From Pleurocapsa sp. MO_226.B13 (GTDB lineage Bacteria; Cyanobacteriota; Cyanobacteriia; Cyanobacteriales; Xenococcaceae): a DNA stretch of 44,274 bases. The notes under the pieces were generated by a model. The model did no database searches. It was not told the DNA's origin and worked only from the letters and a program-made list of their open reading frames with translations. Positions within the stretch are counted from its first letter, which is position 1, and every line of letters starts with the position of its first letter. This document shows, one piece after another, positions 25,063 to 34,232 of the stretch. Both the position numbers and the translations under genes were made by a program. Where the stretch lies: the NCBI GenBank assembly GCA_030064795.1, contig JASJEI010000038.1, positions 1-44,274 on the forward strand, given 5' to 3'.

Positions 25063-26550
25063 TCAAGAAGCTCTACCAACATGAATATCCCTCACCCTAA
25101 CTGGGACACAAGCATGAGTCATTTGAGCAATTTGCATTGGTTCGCCTTTACCACACATATTTGTACCACACTGAACCAATTCTGACTCACCGCCAAGGGC
25201 ATCAACACTATTCCAAAAGTCGGTAGTCATACTGTGATAGGTAACATTTTTGAGCATTCCTGTAATTTTGCCGTTTTTGACTTGCCAAAAAGCATCTCCC
25301 CCAAACTGGAAGTTACGTCGTTGTTGATCGATCGAATAGCTACCAATACCATCGATTAAAATACCGTCCTTAGTATCGGCGATCATTTCTTCTATAGTAG
25401 CGGTATGGCTGTCTCCTGCTTTTCCAGGCTCTAAACCTAAGTTGGGGATACGTACCATTGGCGTACTAGACCAACTATCTGCATAGGCACTGCCATTACT
25501 GCTTTCCCTTCCCAGGCGATAAGCGGTTTCGCGATCTGTGAGATAGTCATTGAGGATGCCATCTTTGACCACATACCATTGTTGTGCGGGTACGCCTTCA
25601 TCATCATAAGCCATAGTACTGCGTCCTTGAGGTTGAGTGCGATCGGCAACAAAGTTAACCCAGGGTGCAGCATATTGCAGTTTGTGTAGTTTATCGGTAG
25701 TGGCAAAGCTAGTTCCTGCAAAGTTGGCTTCGTAACCATAGACTCGATCTAATTCGGTAGGATGTCCTACAGATTCATGGATAGTTAAAAAAAGATTACT
25801 TGGCTTTAAAATTAGAGTTGTCTTGCCGTCGGTGGTTAATTCTGGAGCGCGAACTTTTTCGATCGCTTCGTTGGCTACTCGTTCGATATTGCCCAGTAAG
25901 CCTGCTTTATCGATATGTTCGTAACCAATATTGAGGGGTGGACGTTCGTAGCTTCTCCCTTTAGCATCACCATTGGCGATCGCCGTACAACCCATTCCAG
26001 CATAACTCCGATAAATGGTTTGTTCGAGGGTCGAACCGACTGTAGAGGCGAATATTTTGTCTTCTTTGGTAAAGTTAAGGAAGGAATAGGCTTTTTTGAT
26101 ACCTTTATCTCCATAAGATAAGAACTGCTCGTTAATATTTAACAATAGTTCTGCTTTTTCTTGAATCGGGACATCAAAAGGGTCGATTTGGATTGGAGTA
26201 ATATATTTATCTCGATAGGCTGCTACGGGGACTAATTTGACTGGCTGCTGTTGCGTCAGTTGACTTCCTTTTGCCGTTTCAACCGCTAGATTGACAATTC
26301 TAGTAATTTCTTCTGGGGTAATACGATGGGAAGCGACAAAACCCCATGCACCATTTAATAGTACTCGTACTCCAAAACCCGAACTAACATTGTCTGCTAG
26401 TCTACTCAAAGAGCGATCGCGAGCGGATAAATTTTGTTGGCGATAATCACAAATGCGAATATCTCCGTATTCACAACCAGCCTGGCGAATTAATTCTACC
26501 GCCATGCTGGCTAATTCTTGAGTAGTTTTTTGAAGAGGAGCTTGTACCAT
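25063..26550 (-). CDS. tldD: TldD-family metalloprotease
   Basis: This 495-residue protein is a TldD/PmbA(TldE) family member, a peptidase that in pairs processes small peptides or damaged proteins in the cytoplasm. The zinc motif HESVGHPTELD (258-268) is intact, as is the C-terminal CGTNMCGKGEP region that supplies a further metal ligand; both mark the catalytic TldD rather than the inactive TldE partner. The N-terminal domain (about 10-110) has the family GFGVRVLLNGAWGFVAS. No tldE/pmbA partner is adjacent here. Start at the ATG at 26550 with TCCTATGG context; no long alternative. Confidence 0.9.
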   Translation of the reverse strand: MVQAPLQKTTQELASMAVELIRQAGCEYGDIRICDYRQQNLSARDRSLSRLADNVSSGFGVRVLLNGAWGFVASHRITPEEITRIVNLAVETAKGSQLTQQQPVKLVPVAAYRDKYITPIQIDPFDVPIQEKAELLLNINEQFLSYGDKGIKKAYSFLNFTKEDKIFASTVGSTLEQTIYRSYAGMGCTAIANGDAKGRSYERPPLNIGYEHIDKAGLLGNIERVANEAIEKVRAPELTTDGKTTLILKPSNLFLTIHESVGHPTELDRVYGYEANFAGTSFATTDKLHKLQYAAPWVNFVADRTQPQGRSTMAYDDEGVPAQQWYVVKDGILNDYLTDRETAYRLGRESSNGSAYADSWSSTPMVRIPNLGLEPGKAGDSHTATIEEMIADTKDGILIDGIGSYSIDQQRRNFQFGGDAFWQVKNGKITGMLKNVTYHSMTTDFWNSVDALGGESELVQCGTNMCGKGEPMQIAQMTHACVPVRVRDIHVGRAS

Positions 26551-26682
26551 AGGAGCGATGAGTTGAGAAAAGTAAGTTTAGCTTATATTTTAGACGTTTA
26601 CTAACTAGCTGCGTCTAGATTTACCAAAAGCGACGGGGCTGAAGCACCGTTTCTTTCAGGTATGGGAGGACAAGTCCTTAAC

Positions 26683-26860
26683 TCTTAACTCGTAACTCGT
26701 AACGTATAACAAGATCTAGTCAAACCTTGGTTTTCAGTTGCGACAAAACGTAGTGTTATGAATTATTTGTTACGAGTTATGTAGTTAGTAGTCAGTAGTA
26801 AAACTCCGAACCCCGAACTGACAAGAAATCCCATCATATTTGTGGGTGGGATGAGCTTAA
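26683..26860. repeat. Heptanucleotide repeats and hairpin between tldD and the repeat protein
   Basis: The region holds degenerate tandem heptamers (TAACTCT TAACTCG TAACTCG at about 26688-26710, and TAGTTAGTAGTCAGTAGT at about 26781-26798). It ends with ACTCCGAACCCCGAACTGAC, then a hairpin ATCCCATC...GTGGGTGGGAT (26828-26850). The same composite, in the opposite orientation, recurs at 43928-44006. The hairpin may terminate the gene at 26857-28371. Confidence 0.6.
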
Positions 26861-28371
26861 AGTTCAAAAACATAAAATGCTGCTTCGCCGTTATTTTCCA
26901 TCGTAAAATGAGGTAAGTTTGCCTGAATACGATCGATTTCGTTTTGGTCGATCGTAAATAAATGCGCCCCTGAATTAGTATTGAGCATTCTATATACGGG
27001 AATGGTTTCTAAATTCTCAGGTTCGGCTTCAAAGGCATAATATTTAATTCCTTCAAAACTGTAATTATCTAAATTCCCTTGAATATAATCTTTCTCATTC
27101 TCATCCATCGTATAGAGATGCGCGCCAGTATCATTATTAAAGAAGCGATAAATTGGTTCGACTCCCTCTATTGCTTCTCCTGTTACAAGATCTTTGTCGT
27201 CTGCTAAGACTTGATATTTTTCGGCTTCGTAGTTGTAAGCTAATTCTCCTGCATCGCTTTGTTCTTTGATATAGTCAATCTCATTTGGATCGGCAGTATA
27301 AAGATGAAAACCTTTTTCGTATTGATAGAAACGATGAACATCAGTCAATAACAACTGGGGTGTTTCTGTTACTTCGACTTCTGAGTTGGTCTCAGTATAG
27401 CTATAGATATACTCTCCATCTGCGATCCCGTCAGCATCGCGATCGTAGCTTTGAGCAATTAAATTATTATTGTCATCATAGGTTGAAGTGTATATTTCGT
27501 TGATGATACCATCGCCATCATAATCGTAGCTTTGAGTAATTAGATTGTTGTTCTCGTCGTAAGTGTAAGTATCAACCCGATCTAAATCACCATCACCATT
27601 GTAATCTTCACTTTCATAGATTACATTACCGCGATCGTCATAGGAGTAGGTAAGAATTTCATCAGCAATGCCATCAGCATTTTCATCGTAGCTTTCGGAG
27701 GTTAAATTGCTGTCGTTATTGTAAGTGTAGGTTCTAATACTATCGACAATACCGTCAGCGTCTTCATCATAGCTTTCTGAGATTAAATTGCCTTTACTAT
27801 CGTAGCTGTAGGTTTCAATCTCATCTATAGTACCGTCAGCATCTTCATCTTCAGTTTCCGAGATGAGATTACCATTGCTATCGTAGCTGTAGGTTTCAAT
27901 CTCATCTATAGTACCGTCAGCATTTTCATCTTCAGCTTCCGAGAGCAAATTGCCGTTAGCATCGTAGGTATAAGTATAAATCTCATCTATAGTACCGTCA
28001 GCCTCGTCATCTTCAGTTTTCGAGATGAGGTTATCGTTAGCATCGTAGGTATAGGTTTCAATTTCATCTATAATGCCATCGAGTTCGTTATCTTCAGTTT
28101 CGGAAATTAAATTATCGCGATCGTCGTAGGTATATGTCGCACCATATTTAAAACTAAAACTGTCGCTATCGTAGCTATAGGTATCAGCGATTAAATTACC
28201 ATCTTCATCATAGGTATAGGTGAAGATACTATTAATAGTTCCATCGCCATCAATATCATAAGTTGCTTTAACTAGGTTACCATCAGCATCATAAGAAAAA
28301 GTGCTTAAACTGTTAAGATTACCATCTGCATCGTAAGAGGCGATCGATTGTAAAAAAGATAAAGTAGTCAT
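26857..28371 (-). CDS. Calcium-loop/YD-repeat protein with DUF5648-like C-terminus
   Basis: The 504 residues begin with about 13 tandem units of roughly 27-28 residues (about 8-345). Each combines an RHS-like YDxxGNLI with a Ca2+-binding-type loop such as DGDGTINSI or DADGIADEI and a TYTY strand, so a long, acidic, calcium-stabilised rod is likely. Residues 345-504 carry three copies of a module with HFYTAD/HLYTMDENE/HLFTIDQNE and PVYRML/IYRFFN patterns, as in DUF5648. The last module is almost the same as the end of the decayed gene at 28689-29145. There is no N-terminal signal peptide, so it may be a type I or otherwise C-terminally exported surface protein. Repeat number probably changes easily by recombination. 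Confidence 0.75.
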   Translation of the reverse strand: MTTLSFLQSIASYDADGNLNSLSTFSYDADGNLVKATYDIDGDGTINSIFTYTYDEDGNLIADTYSYDSDSFSFKYGATYTYDDRDNLISETEDNELDGIIDEIETYTYDANDNLISKTEDDEADGTIDEIYTYTYDANGNLLSEAEDENADGTIDEIETYSYDSNGNLISETEDEDADGTIDEIETYSYDSKGNLISESYDEDADGIVDSIRTYTYNNDSNLTSESYDENADGIADEILTYSYDDRGNVIYESEDYNGDGDLDRVDTYTYDENNNLITQSYDYDGDGIINEIYTSTYDDNNNLIAQSYDRDADGIADGEYIYSYTETNSEVEVTETPQLLLTDVHRFYQYEKGFHLYTADPNEIDYIKEQSDAGELAYNYEAEKYQVLADDKDLVTGEAIEGVEPIYRFFNNDTGAHLYTMDENEKDYIQGNLDNYSFEGIKYYAFEAEPENLETIPVYRMLNTNSGAHLFTIDQNEIDRIQANLPHFTMENNGEAAFYVFEL

Positions 28372-28629
28372 TTTAGATTTCTGATAAATGATTTAGAGTA
28401 AGTAAGAGTAACAAAGCTATAAATTTAAATTGGTTTTTCAGCAATTAATCATTGCTTATATATTCCAAAATTAGAGGTATATTTAGCAGGAATCAAGTAG
28501 TTACTTTAGTCAAAATTGTGATGATAAATATTGACAGAATAATATTTTTTTACCACGCAAATAATGTTAATTATTCTGAACAGCTATAATTATCTGAATA
28601 TTTAGGTAGTAGTTTGTATTAACAGTATT

Positions 28630-28664
28630 AAAAAAGCGATCGCACTTCTAAAGGCGATCGCTCT
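28630..28664 (-). terminator. Probable terminator on the minus strand
   Basis: On the minus strand GCGATCGC (28655-28662) and GCGATCGC (28636-28643) pair across an 11-base loop and are followed by TTTTTT. It lies just past the stop of the gene at 28689-29145. The remaining bases 28372-28629 are AT-rich and hold no gene I can support; the promoter of 26857-28371 must lie there. Confidence 0.5.
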
Positions 28665-28688
28665 AATAAATTAATTTATTGATTCAGT

Positions 28689-29145
28689 TTACAATTCAAA
28701 GACATAAAAAACTGCTTCGCCATTATTTTCCATGGTAAAGTGGGGTTGATTTGTTTCGAGGTAATTAATTTCATTGCGATCGCTCGAAAATAAATGCGCC
28801 CCTGATTGAGTATTGAGCATTCTATACACAGGAATAGTTTCTAATACTAGGATTAGTGCTATCGTGATTTCCTTGAACGCCATCGCTATTTACACTAACT
28901 CGTTTAATTGTACCGTTGACTAAATCTCGGACAAAAATATCTTTAGCTGCATTAGTATCGTTAAGAACGAGGTTAATGGCGTAAGATTCAAAGACTACAT
29001 AGCGACCATCTGCACTGATAACAGAGTTTTCACTATTATTATCTCCCTTCAAGCCCATGTCGGATAAGCTGACTAATTCGGTTTTTGGTTGATTGGGTTC
29101 GATTACTTCTTCTATTCCTTTAAATTCTGAATTCTCAATGACCAT
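28689..29145 (-). pseudogene. Beta-propeller/DUF5648 fusion remnant
   Basis: The N-terminal ~105 codons (29145-28830) encode a TolB-like PD40 propeller blade: SVISADGRYVVFESYAINLV, then DIFVRDLVNGTIKRVSVNSDG. At about 28830 this runs out of frame into the last DUF5648 module (ETIPVYRMLNTQSGAHLF, ending FTMENNGEAVFYVFEL), which closely copies the end of the intact protein at 26857-28371. An internal deletion has joined the two ends of what was probably a larger calcium-binding surface protein. The start at 29145 (MVIENSEF) is the best ATG. Non-functional unless frameshifted. Confidence 0.7.
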
Positions 29146-29309
29146 AATTGTAATTATCTCGCGTTTAATTGCCGATCTTTTTTTCAAAACTAGCCAAACA
29201 TTTGAATTACAACTGTGATTTGAACGAGGTATTAAAAGGAAAACAAAAAAAAGCGATCGCCTATCCAGAACAGGATAAAGTAATAAAAACAGTAGCTATA
29301 AACAGATAA

Positions 29310-30272
29310 ATGCGAGCTTTTGTTACTGGTGGAACGGGTTTTGTCGGGGCAAATTTAGTTAGGCTATTGCTACAGCAGGGATATGAAGTTAGAGCTTTAG
29401 TAAGGGCAAATAGCTGTTTGGATAATTTAAAATCGCTGGAGATCGAAATCGTTCGAGGCGATTTAAACCAGGATAATCTAGCGCGACAGATGAAAGGATG
29501 TCAGATATTGTTTCACGTTGCAGCCCAATATTCTCTGTGGCAAAAAGACAAAGATGCACTTTATCGTAATAACGTTTTAGGGACGCGGAATGTCTTAAAC
29601 TGCGCTCGTCAGGCGGGAGTCGAACGTACTGTATATACGAGTTCAGTGGCAGCTATTGGAGTTAGAAAAGATGGCGTACCCGCAGATGAGACTTATCAAA
29701 GTCCTGTAGAAAAACTAATCGGAGATTATAAAAAATCAAAATACTATGCCGAACGAGAGGCGGTTAAAGCAGTCGAAGCAGGACAGGATCTGGTCATTGT
29801 TAACCCCAGTACTCCGATCGGTGCATTAGATCTCAAGCCGACTCCGACAGGTGAAATTATCGTGCGTTTTCTGCAACGTCAGATGCCTTTCTATGTCGAT
29901 ACGGGTTTGAATTTAATTGATGTTGAAGATGTAGCTTGGGGGCATCTACTGGCGTTAGAAAAGGGGAGAACGGGCGATCGCTATATTCTCGGAAATGAAA
30001 ATTTGACCTTTAGACAGCTACTAAACAAATTAGAAACAATTACAGGTTTACCCGCGCCTAAAAATACTATTCCTTACTGGATACCTTATGGTGTTGCTTG
30101 GCTAGAAGAAAATCTCTTAGCCAAACTAGGCAAAAAACCAACTGTTGCTATAGATGGCGTGCGAATGTCTCGGCAAAAAATGTTTTACGATGCCAGTAAA
30201 GCAGTAACAGAATTAGGTTTACCCCAGTCGGATATTGACTGCGCTTTAGCCAAGGCAGTAAAGTATTTTTAG
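29310..30272 (+). CDS. hpnA: Hopanoid-associated sugar epimerase HpnA
   Basis: This 320-residue extended short-chain dehydrogenase has the nucleotide-binding GGTGFVG (7-13), the SSVAAIG strand and the active-site pair in YKKSK (about 144-148). The sequence FVTGGTGFVGANLVRLLLQQ, with KPTPTGEIIVRFLQRQMPFY and NLIDVEDVAWGHLLALE, fits the HpnA family, which is linked to hopanoid side-chain biosynthesis. In the same window dxs feeds the isoprenoid precursors, but the two genes are 6.5 kb apart and not an operon. Converges with the CHAD gene 20 bases away. Confidence 0.88.
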   Translation: MRAFVTGGTGFVGANLVRLLLQQGYEVRALVRANSCLDNLKSLEIEIVRGDLNQDNLARQMKGCQILFHVAAQYSLWQKDKDALYRNNVLGTRNVLNCARQAGVERTVYTSSVAAIGVRKDGVPADETYQSPVEKLIGDYKKSKYYAEREAVKAVEAGQDLVIVNPSTPIGALDLKPTPTGEIIVRFLQRQMPFYVDTGLNLIDVEDVAWGHLLALEKGRTGDRYILGNENLTFRQLLNKLETITGLPAPKNTIPYWIPYGVAWLEENLLAKLGKKPTVAIDGVRMSRQKMFYDASKAVTELGLPQSDIDCALAKAVKYF

Positions 30273-30292
30273 GAACGAGGAATGACTGGCAA

Positions 30293-31270
30293 TTAATGAC
30301 TAACGACTAATGAAGGTTGCTGTATCGCTTGCCTCAGTTCTGTTTGAGTTTGTTCGTCAAGAAAGCGTTTTTGTAATACTTGCCATTGCTGCCATTTTTG
30401 ATACCTAGCTTGATGCAGTAAAGCTGCTAGTTGGGGCATTTGTTCGGCGATCGCAACTCCAAAAGCTTTCTCTAGCATTTGCCTTAAAACATAGTAGTCT
30501 TGAATTTGCCCTAGTACTTCTTGAATTTTCTCTATTTGGTCGATATAACCTTGATATGTATCATCGTAAAATTGAGCAAACAACTCCAGATTGTAACGAG
30601 TTTTTTTAGCTAATTTTCTCAGATCGTGTAGGATCGGCTCGTCTCGTTCTAGTAGTTTTTCCACTGCTTTGGCATCGAGGTTGGCAGGAAATTGGCTTTT
30701 TCCCTCTTGTAGTTCTACTCCCACTAACCAACCAGGATGGAGTAAAAATTGACTAACCTGGGGTAAGAGTAAATTTGGTAATACAGGATAAATAGAAAGA
30801 TCGCCTATTACTCTATATTCTGGTCGTTCCAACCAGTTTTGTAGTCCCTGCTGAAGATTGAGATAGAGTTTACTATTGAGGGTTTCTCGGACTTGTTTTA
30901 CTTCTTTTTTGCGTTGTTTGTGGAGAGATTTAATCACTTTATCCAAGTTTTTTTGCTCTTTTGGGGGTAATAGGGGGCGATAATCTCGATCTAAAGTAGC
31001 CAATAAAACGTCTAGATCTCTAAGTTTCCCCAAACAACGACCGATTTTACCGATATTTTTCTGGTTGACTACTGATGGTAAATCCAAAGCAACGGCAAAA
31101 CCAGCGATCGCACTTCTGAGTCGTCGCATTCCTACCCGCATTTGATGTAGGTTTTCTGGGTCTTTATCTTTCAACACTTTTGCTTCATACTTAAGCATCT
31201 TGCGACTGTGTTTGGCGATCGCAATGTATGCCCACTCTTTTAAAGTCATAACCTCGCTTTTGTCGCCCAT
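30293..31270 (-). CDS. CHAD-domain protein
   Basis: This 325-residue helical protein has the CHAD signature. Conserved His and basic residues appear in KHSRKMLKYEAKVL, DPENLHQMRVGMRRLRSAI and LHDLRKLAKKTRYNLELF, arranged as two four-helix bundles. CHAD domains bind inorganic polyphosphate through these basic residues and associate with polyphosphate granules. There is no CYTH triphosphatase domain in the protein and no ppk gene nearby. The GTG/ATG start choice is minor: the ATG at 31270 or the one seven codons later. Confidence 0.85.
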   Translation of the reverse strand: MGDKSEVMTLKEWAYIAIAKHSRKMLKYEAKVLKDKDPENLHQMRVGMRRLRSAIAGFAVALDLPSVVNQKNIGKIGRCLGKLRDLDVLLATLDRDYRPLLPPKEQKNLDKVIKSLHKQRKKEVKQVRETLNSKLYLNLQQGLQNWLERPEYRVIGDLSIYPVLPNLLLPQVSQFLLHPGWLVGVELQEGKSQFPANLDAKAVEKLLERDEPILHDLRKLAKKTRYNLELFAQFYDDTYQGYIDQIEKIQEVLGQIQDYYVLRQMLEKAFGVAIAEQMPQLAALLHQARYQKWQQWQVLQKRFLDEQTQTELRQAIQQPSLVVSH

Positions 31271-31483
31271 ATCTAATCACCCGATTATTTCTCGATGGTA
31301 AGTTTATGATTATCTAGGATCTCGGTCATTAATTCCAACACCAGACAAGACATTTATGGTCTGAGTCAGTAGTCAGAAGTACTCACTTATTTACGGATCT
31401 CACCAATAACTAAAAACTAATGACTAATGACTAGTAACAAAATAATTTTCACAACCCAGAGCGGATCGCCATAGTCTTGTTTA

Positions 31484-31981
31484 TTACCGAGAATAAACTT
31501 TTTGATAAGCTGGCAATAGGTTCTTTTTCGCTAAATAATCATGGATTTGATTTAATTTCAGATGGCAGATATCTTTAGCTACCTCGTGAATGTTGAGATT
31601 TTTATACAAATTGTCAGTCATAGCTTCTCGCAGCATACCGAGAATCTGTGGTTGAGCCACTACAATTAGATGTTTTGCTTGATAATTTTGAATCAGATTG
31701 AGCATGGCACTGCTAATTCTATTGGCAAATTTTTTTTCAAATTCAAGTTCATGATTTTGGCGATGGTCGTCGTAACTATGAGCTTGACCATTAGAACCTC
31801 GATTGCGTCCAGTTTTTACATTCGCCCAAAGCTCTTGACCGTGAAGTTCTCTAGAATGATTAGTTAAACATTCATGTTCGAGCAAATTAGGGCCAGATTC
31901 ATGTTCTGAAAAGGCTGCGGAGTCTAAAGTGAACAAACGCGCTTGAGATCCATTAACAACTGCAACGGCAAATTTACCCAT
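31484..31981 (-). CDS. Host-attachment-family protein (AtsE-like)
   Basis: The 165 residues match the host attachment protein family (PF10116): AVAVVNGSQARLFTLD at the start, then HSRELHGQELWANVKTGRN and the C-terminal LIVVAQPQILGMLREAM and EVAKDICHLKLNQIHDYL. The fold is related to the eRF1 domain 1 / Dom34-like group. The name comes from plant attachment in Agrobacterium; in cyanobacteria the role is unknown. Single gene with its own ATG at 31981. The gap to the CHAD gene holds only degenerate heptamer repeats (about 31365-31437). Confidence 0.75.
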   Translation of the reverse strand: MGKFAVAVVNGSQARLFTLDSAAFSEHESGPNLLEHECLTNHSRELHGQELWANVKTGRNRGSNGQAHSYDDHRQNHELEFEKKFANRISSAMLNLIQNYQAKHLIVVAQPQILGMLREAMTDNLYKNLNIHEVAKDICHLKLNQIHDYLAKKNLLPAYQKVYSR

Positions 31982-32348
31982 AATTAATTCCTTGCAAATA
32001 TGCTTTATACTACGATCCTATCAGGAAAATGTATTGGGCTTGACATAATCTAATAAAGTTTAAAGTTGCAATCTCAAAAATAACAAGAGCGCGATCGCTC
32101 TACCTAGGAATGGCGACTTTTGATTATGCCGAATCTGACTACGCCTGCATTTCAATTTGTATATTTTTTTCGCTCTCTTTTGCAAGCAACGCGACAATAT
32201 AAGTAAGAGGATGTTGAGAAACCCCAGACTACTCTTCGTAAGGTCTAAGAAACTAGCAAGACCTCCTGCTACCAGCATGAACCGTTGGTTAAGGGAAACT
32301 GGCATGGTTCAAAAAAGCTAATTTTTAGGTAACAAAACAGCAGAAATC

Positions 32349-32369
32349 TAGCCATCTGGTAGATGGCTA
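32349..32369. repeat. Perfect hairpin TAGCCATCT-GGT-AGATGGCTA
   Basis: A 9-bp perfect stem with a 3-base loop lies just beyond the transposase tail at 32405. It may be part of the former IS end. Bases 31982-32348 hold one short open frame without support. Confidence 0.6.
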
Positions 32370-32404
32370 CAAACGCATTACAATTAGAGGGAATTGAGGT
32401 GGTT

Positions 32405-32548
32405 TTAAGCCACAATTGCGGGTTGTCGGAATAAATCAAATCCTAACAATTCCAGCCAATGTGAGTGAGACTCCCCTGTTAATAATTCTGTGGGACTTTT
32501 CCCTTCTCGTTCTGGATGCTCACTTCGCATAAAAGTGCGGGTAGTCCT
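32405..32548 (-). pseudogene. Transposase C-terminal fragment
   Basis: The minus strand encodes RTTRTFMRSEHPEREGKSPT followed by ELLTGESHSHWLELLGFDLF and a stop at 32405-32407. This is the tail of a cyanobacterial IS transposase (HPEREGKSPxELLTG...HWLELLGF pattern) whose IS family I cannot name with certainty. No catalytic region remains. From 32549 to 32836 there is only AT-rich DNA that should contain the aminotransferase promoter. Confidence 0.6.
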
Positions 32549-32836
32549 AAATATGTAAGGAAAGTATTAAAATATTAAGTGCAACTTCAAAGAGAAACGT
32601 TTGAGTTTAAAACTAAGAGTATTTACAAACTGATAAAAGCGATTATTTTTATCTTTTAGTTTTTACTTTTGCTGTTGGTAATTGTAAAAACCATCTAATC
32701 CTCCTCAAAAAAAATTGGGAAAATAGCTGACAGAAAAAAAATTAATCATAAACCATAATAGAAGAAATGGCTGGTGGCTAATTTTAAGAACCGCTTTTAT
32801 CCTGTTGGCAAGATCTCAATTGTAAATTAACCGAAT

Positions 32837-34162
32837 ATGTTAAATCTGACTCCCAAACGCGATCGCCCTCTTCCCAAACAACCCTCAATCATTACCGATC
32901 TACCAGGGCCAGAGACTAAAGCCCTAGTCGAACGCGACTGCTCGGTTACATCTCCTTCCTATACCCGCGATTATCCCCTCGTCGTAGCCAGAGGTGAGGG
33001 CTGTATGCTCGAAGACGTGGACGGCAACGTTTTTTTAGATTTTACGGCAGGAATTGCGGTAACAGCCACAGGTCATGCTCACCCCCAAGTAGTTCGGGCA
33101 ATTCAAGAACAGTCCACTAAGCTGTTGCATATGTCGGGGACTGATTTTTATTATCCGCAGATGATCGAATTAGCGGAAAAATTAGCCCTTCGCGCTCCTT
33201 TCCCTCAATCCTCAACGGGAAATTCTACCCGGGTATTTTTTAGTAATTCTGGGGCCGAATCTAATGAAGGGGCGATCAAACTGGCTCGCTACTATACCAA
33301 ACGCTCTGGAATCGTCGCTTTTTTAGGGGCATTTCACGGACGTACCTATGGCGCGATGTCCCTGACAGCTTCTAAAAGAGTACAGCGACAAGGATTTGGT
33401 CCGTTACTTCCTGGGGTAACTCATATTCCCTATGGTACTCATGCCAGTCTGGATTATTTAGAAGCAAAGCTATTTAATACTATACTTTCCCCAACCGAAA
33501 TAGCTGCAATTATTGTCGAACCAATCCAAGGGGAAGGAGGCTACATCATACCTGAAGATGGTTTCTTAGCGAGAATTCGGGATATATGCGATCGCCACCA
33601 AATTTTGATGATTGTCGATGAAGTACAATCGGGTATGGGACGGACTGGTAAACTATTTGCGATCCAACATTGGGATGTGATGCCCGATATAGTTACCCTC
33701 GCAAAAGGGATAGCCAGCGGTCTACCACTGGGTGCTATTTTAGCGCGAGCCGAAATCATGACCTGGCCCCCTGGTTCTCATGCTACGACTTTTGGCGGTA
33801 ATCCAGTTGCCTGTGCTGCTGCCAATGTCACCCTAGAGTTGTTGGAAGCGGAATTAATCGAAAATGCCCGTAACATGGGAAAAGAATTACAGGCTGGTTT
33901 AACTCAGTTATCAGATAAATTTGCGCGGATTTCTTCCCCACGCGGTAAAGGATTGATGGTAGCAGTAGATTTATTGGACACCGAGGGGAATCTCGACACC
34001 AGTCTACGCGATCGCCTTCTCACTCAAGCATTCGAGCGGGGTTTGCTCTTAATTGGTTGCGGTCAAGCTGCGATTCGGTTTTGTCCTCCTTTAATAGTCG
34101 ATCGCCAACAAATTGCGATCGCCCTGCAAATTCTAACTGAATTATTAAATAGTCATTCGTAG
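32837..34162 (+). CDS. Class III aminotransferase (GabT-like)
   Basis: This 441-residue PLP enzyme of aminotransferase fold type I, class III, has the PLP lysine K290 in LAKGIASGLPLGA, with D261 and Q264 in IVDEVQSGMGRTG for cofactor binding. Phosphate contacts lie in NSGAESNEGAIKLAR (137-151) and TTFGGNPVACAA. The overall pattern is closest to 4-aminobutyrate/5-aminovalerate-type enzymes (GabT), which also include 2-aminoadipate aminotransferases; acetylornithine aminotransferases are shorter. The stop codon lies inside a palindromic repeat (34159-34210). A DUF1338 gene follows 70 bases later, suggesting a shared catabolic step. Confidence 0.85.
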   Translation: MLNLTPKRDRPLPKQPSIITDLPGPETKALVERDCSVTSPSYTRDYPLVVARGEGCMLEDVDGNVFLDFTAGIAVTATGHAHPQVVRAIQEQSTKLLHMSGTDFYYPQMIELAEKLALRAPFPQSSTGNSTRVFFSNSGAESNEGAIKLARYYTKRSGIVAFLGAFHGRTYGAMSLTASKRVQRQGFGPLLPGVTHIPYGTHASLDYLEAKLFNTILSPTEIAAIIVEPIQGEGGYIIPEDGFLARIRDICDRHQILMIVDEVQSGMGRTGKLFAIQHWDVMPDIVTLAKGIASGLPLGAILARAEIMTWPPGSHATTFGGNPVACAAANVTLELLEAELIENARNMGKELQAGLTQLSDKFARISSPRGKGLMVAVDLLDTEGNLDTSLRDRLLTQAFERGLLLIGCGQAAIRFCPPLIVDRQQIAIALQILTELLNSHS

Positions 34163-34210
34163 AGACGTAGCATGCGATGCGAAGCGAGTCCTTTAGGGCT
34201 ACGTCTCTAC
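34159..34210. repeat. 52-bp palindromic repeat spanning the aminotransferase stop codon
   Basis: GTAGAGACGTAG (34159-34170) and CTACGTCTCTAC (34199-34210) are perfect inverted arms. Between them lie GCGAAGC and TCCTTTAGGGCT, shared with repeats at 9165-9236 and 35209-35366. The TAG at 34160-34162 is the stop codon of the upstream gene, so insertion may have replaced the native C-terminus. Confidence 0.8.
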
Positions 34211-34232
34211 AGTCGTTGTTCATTGGTTATTT

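Noticed and set aside
26857..28371. Toxin of the RHS/YD polymorphic type
   Set aside because: The units carry calcium loops and there is no RHS core, self-cleavage motif, variable toxin tail or adjacent immunity gene.
32060..32305. 81-codon open frame on the minus strand with a hydrophobic stretch and a basic tail
   Set aside because: No ribosome binding site, no recognisable family, and it overlaps HIP1-rich intergenic DNA; likely chance.
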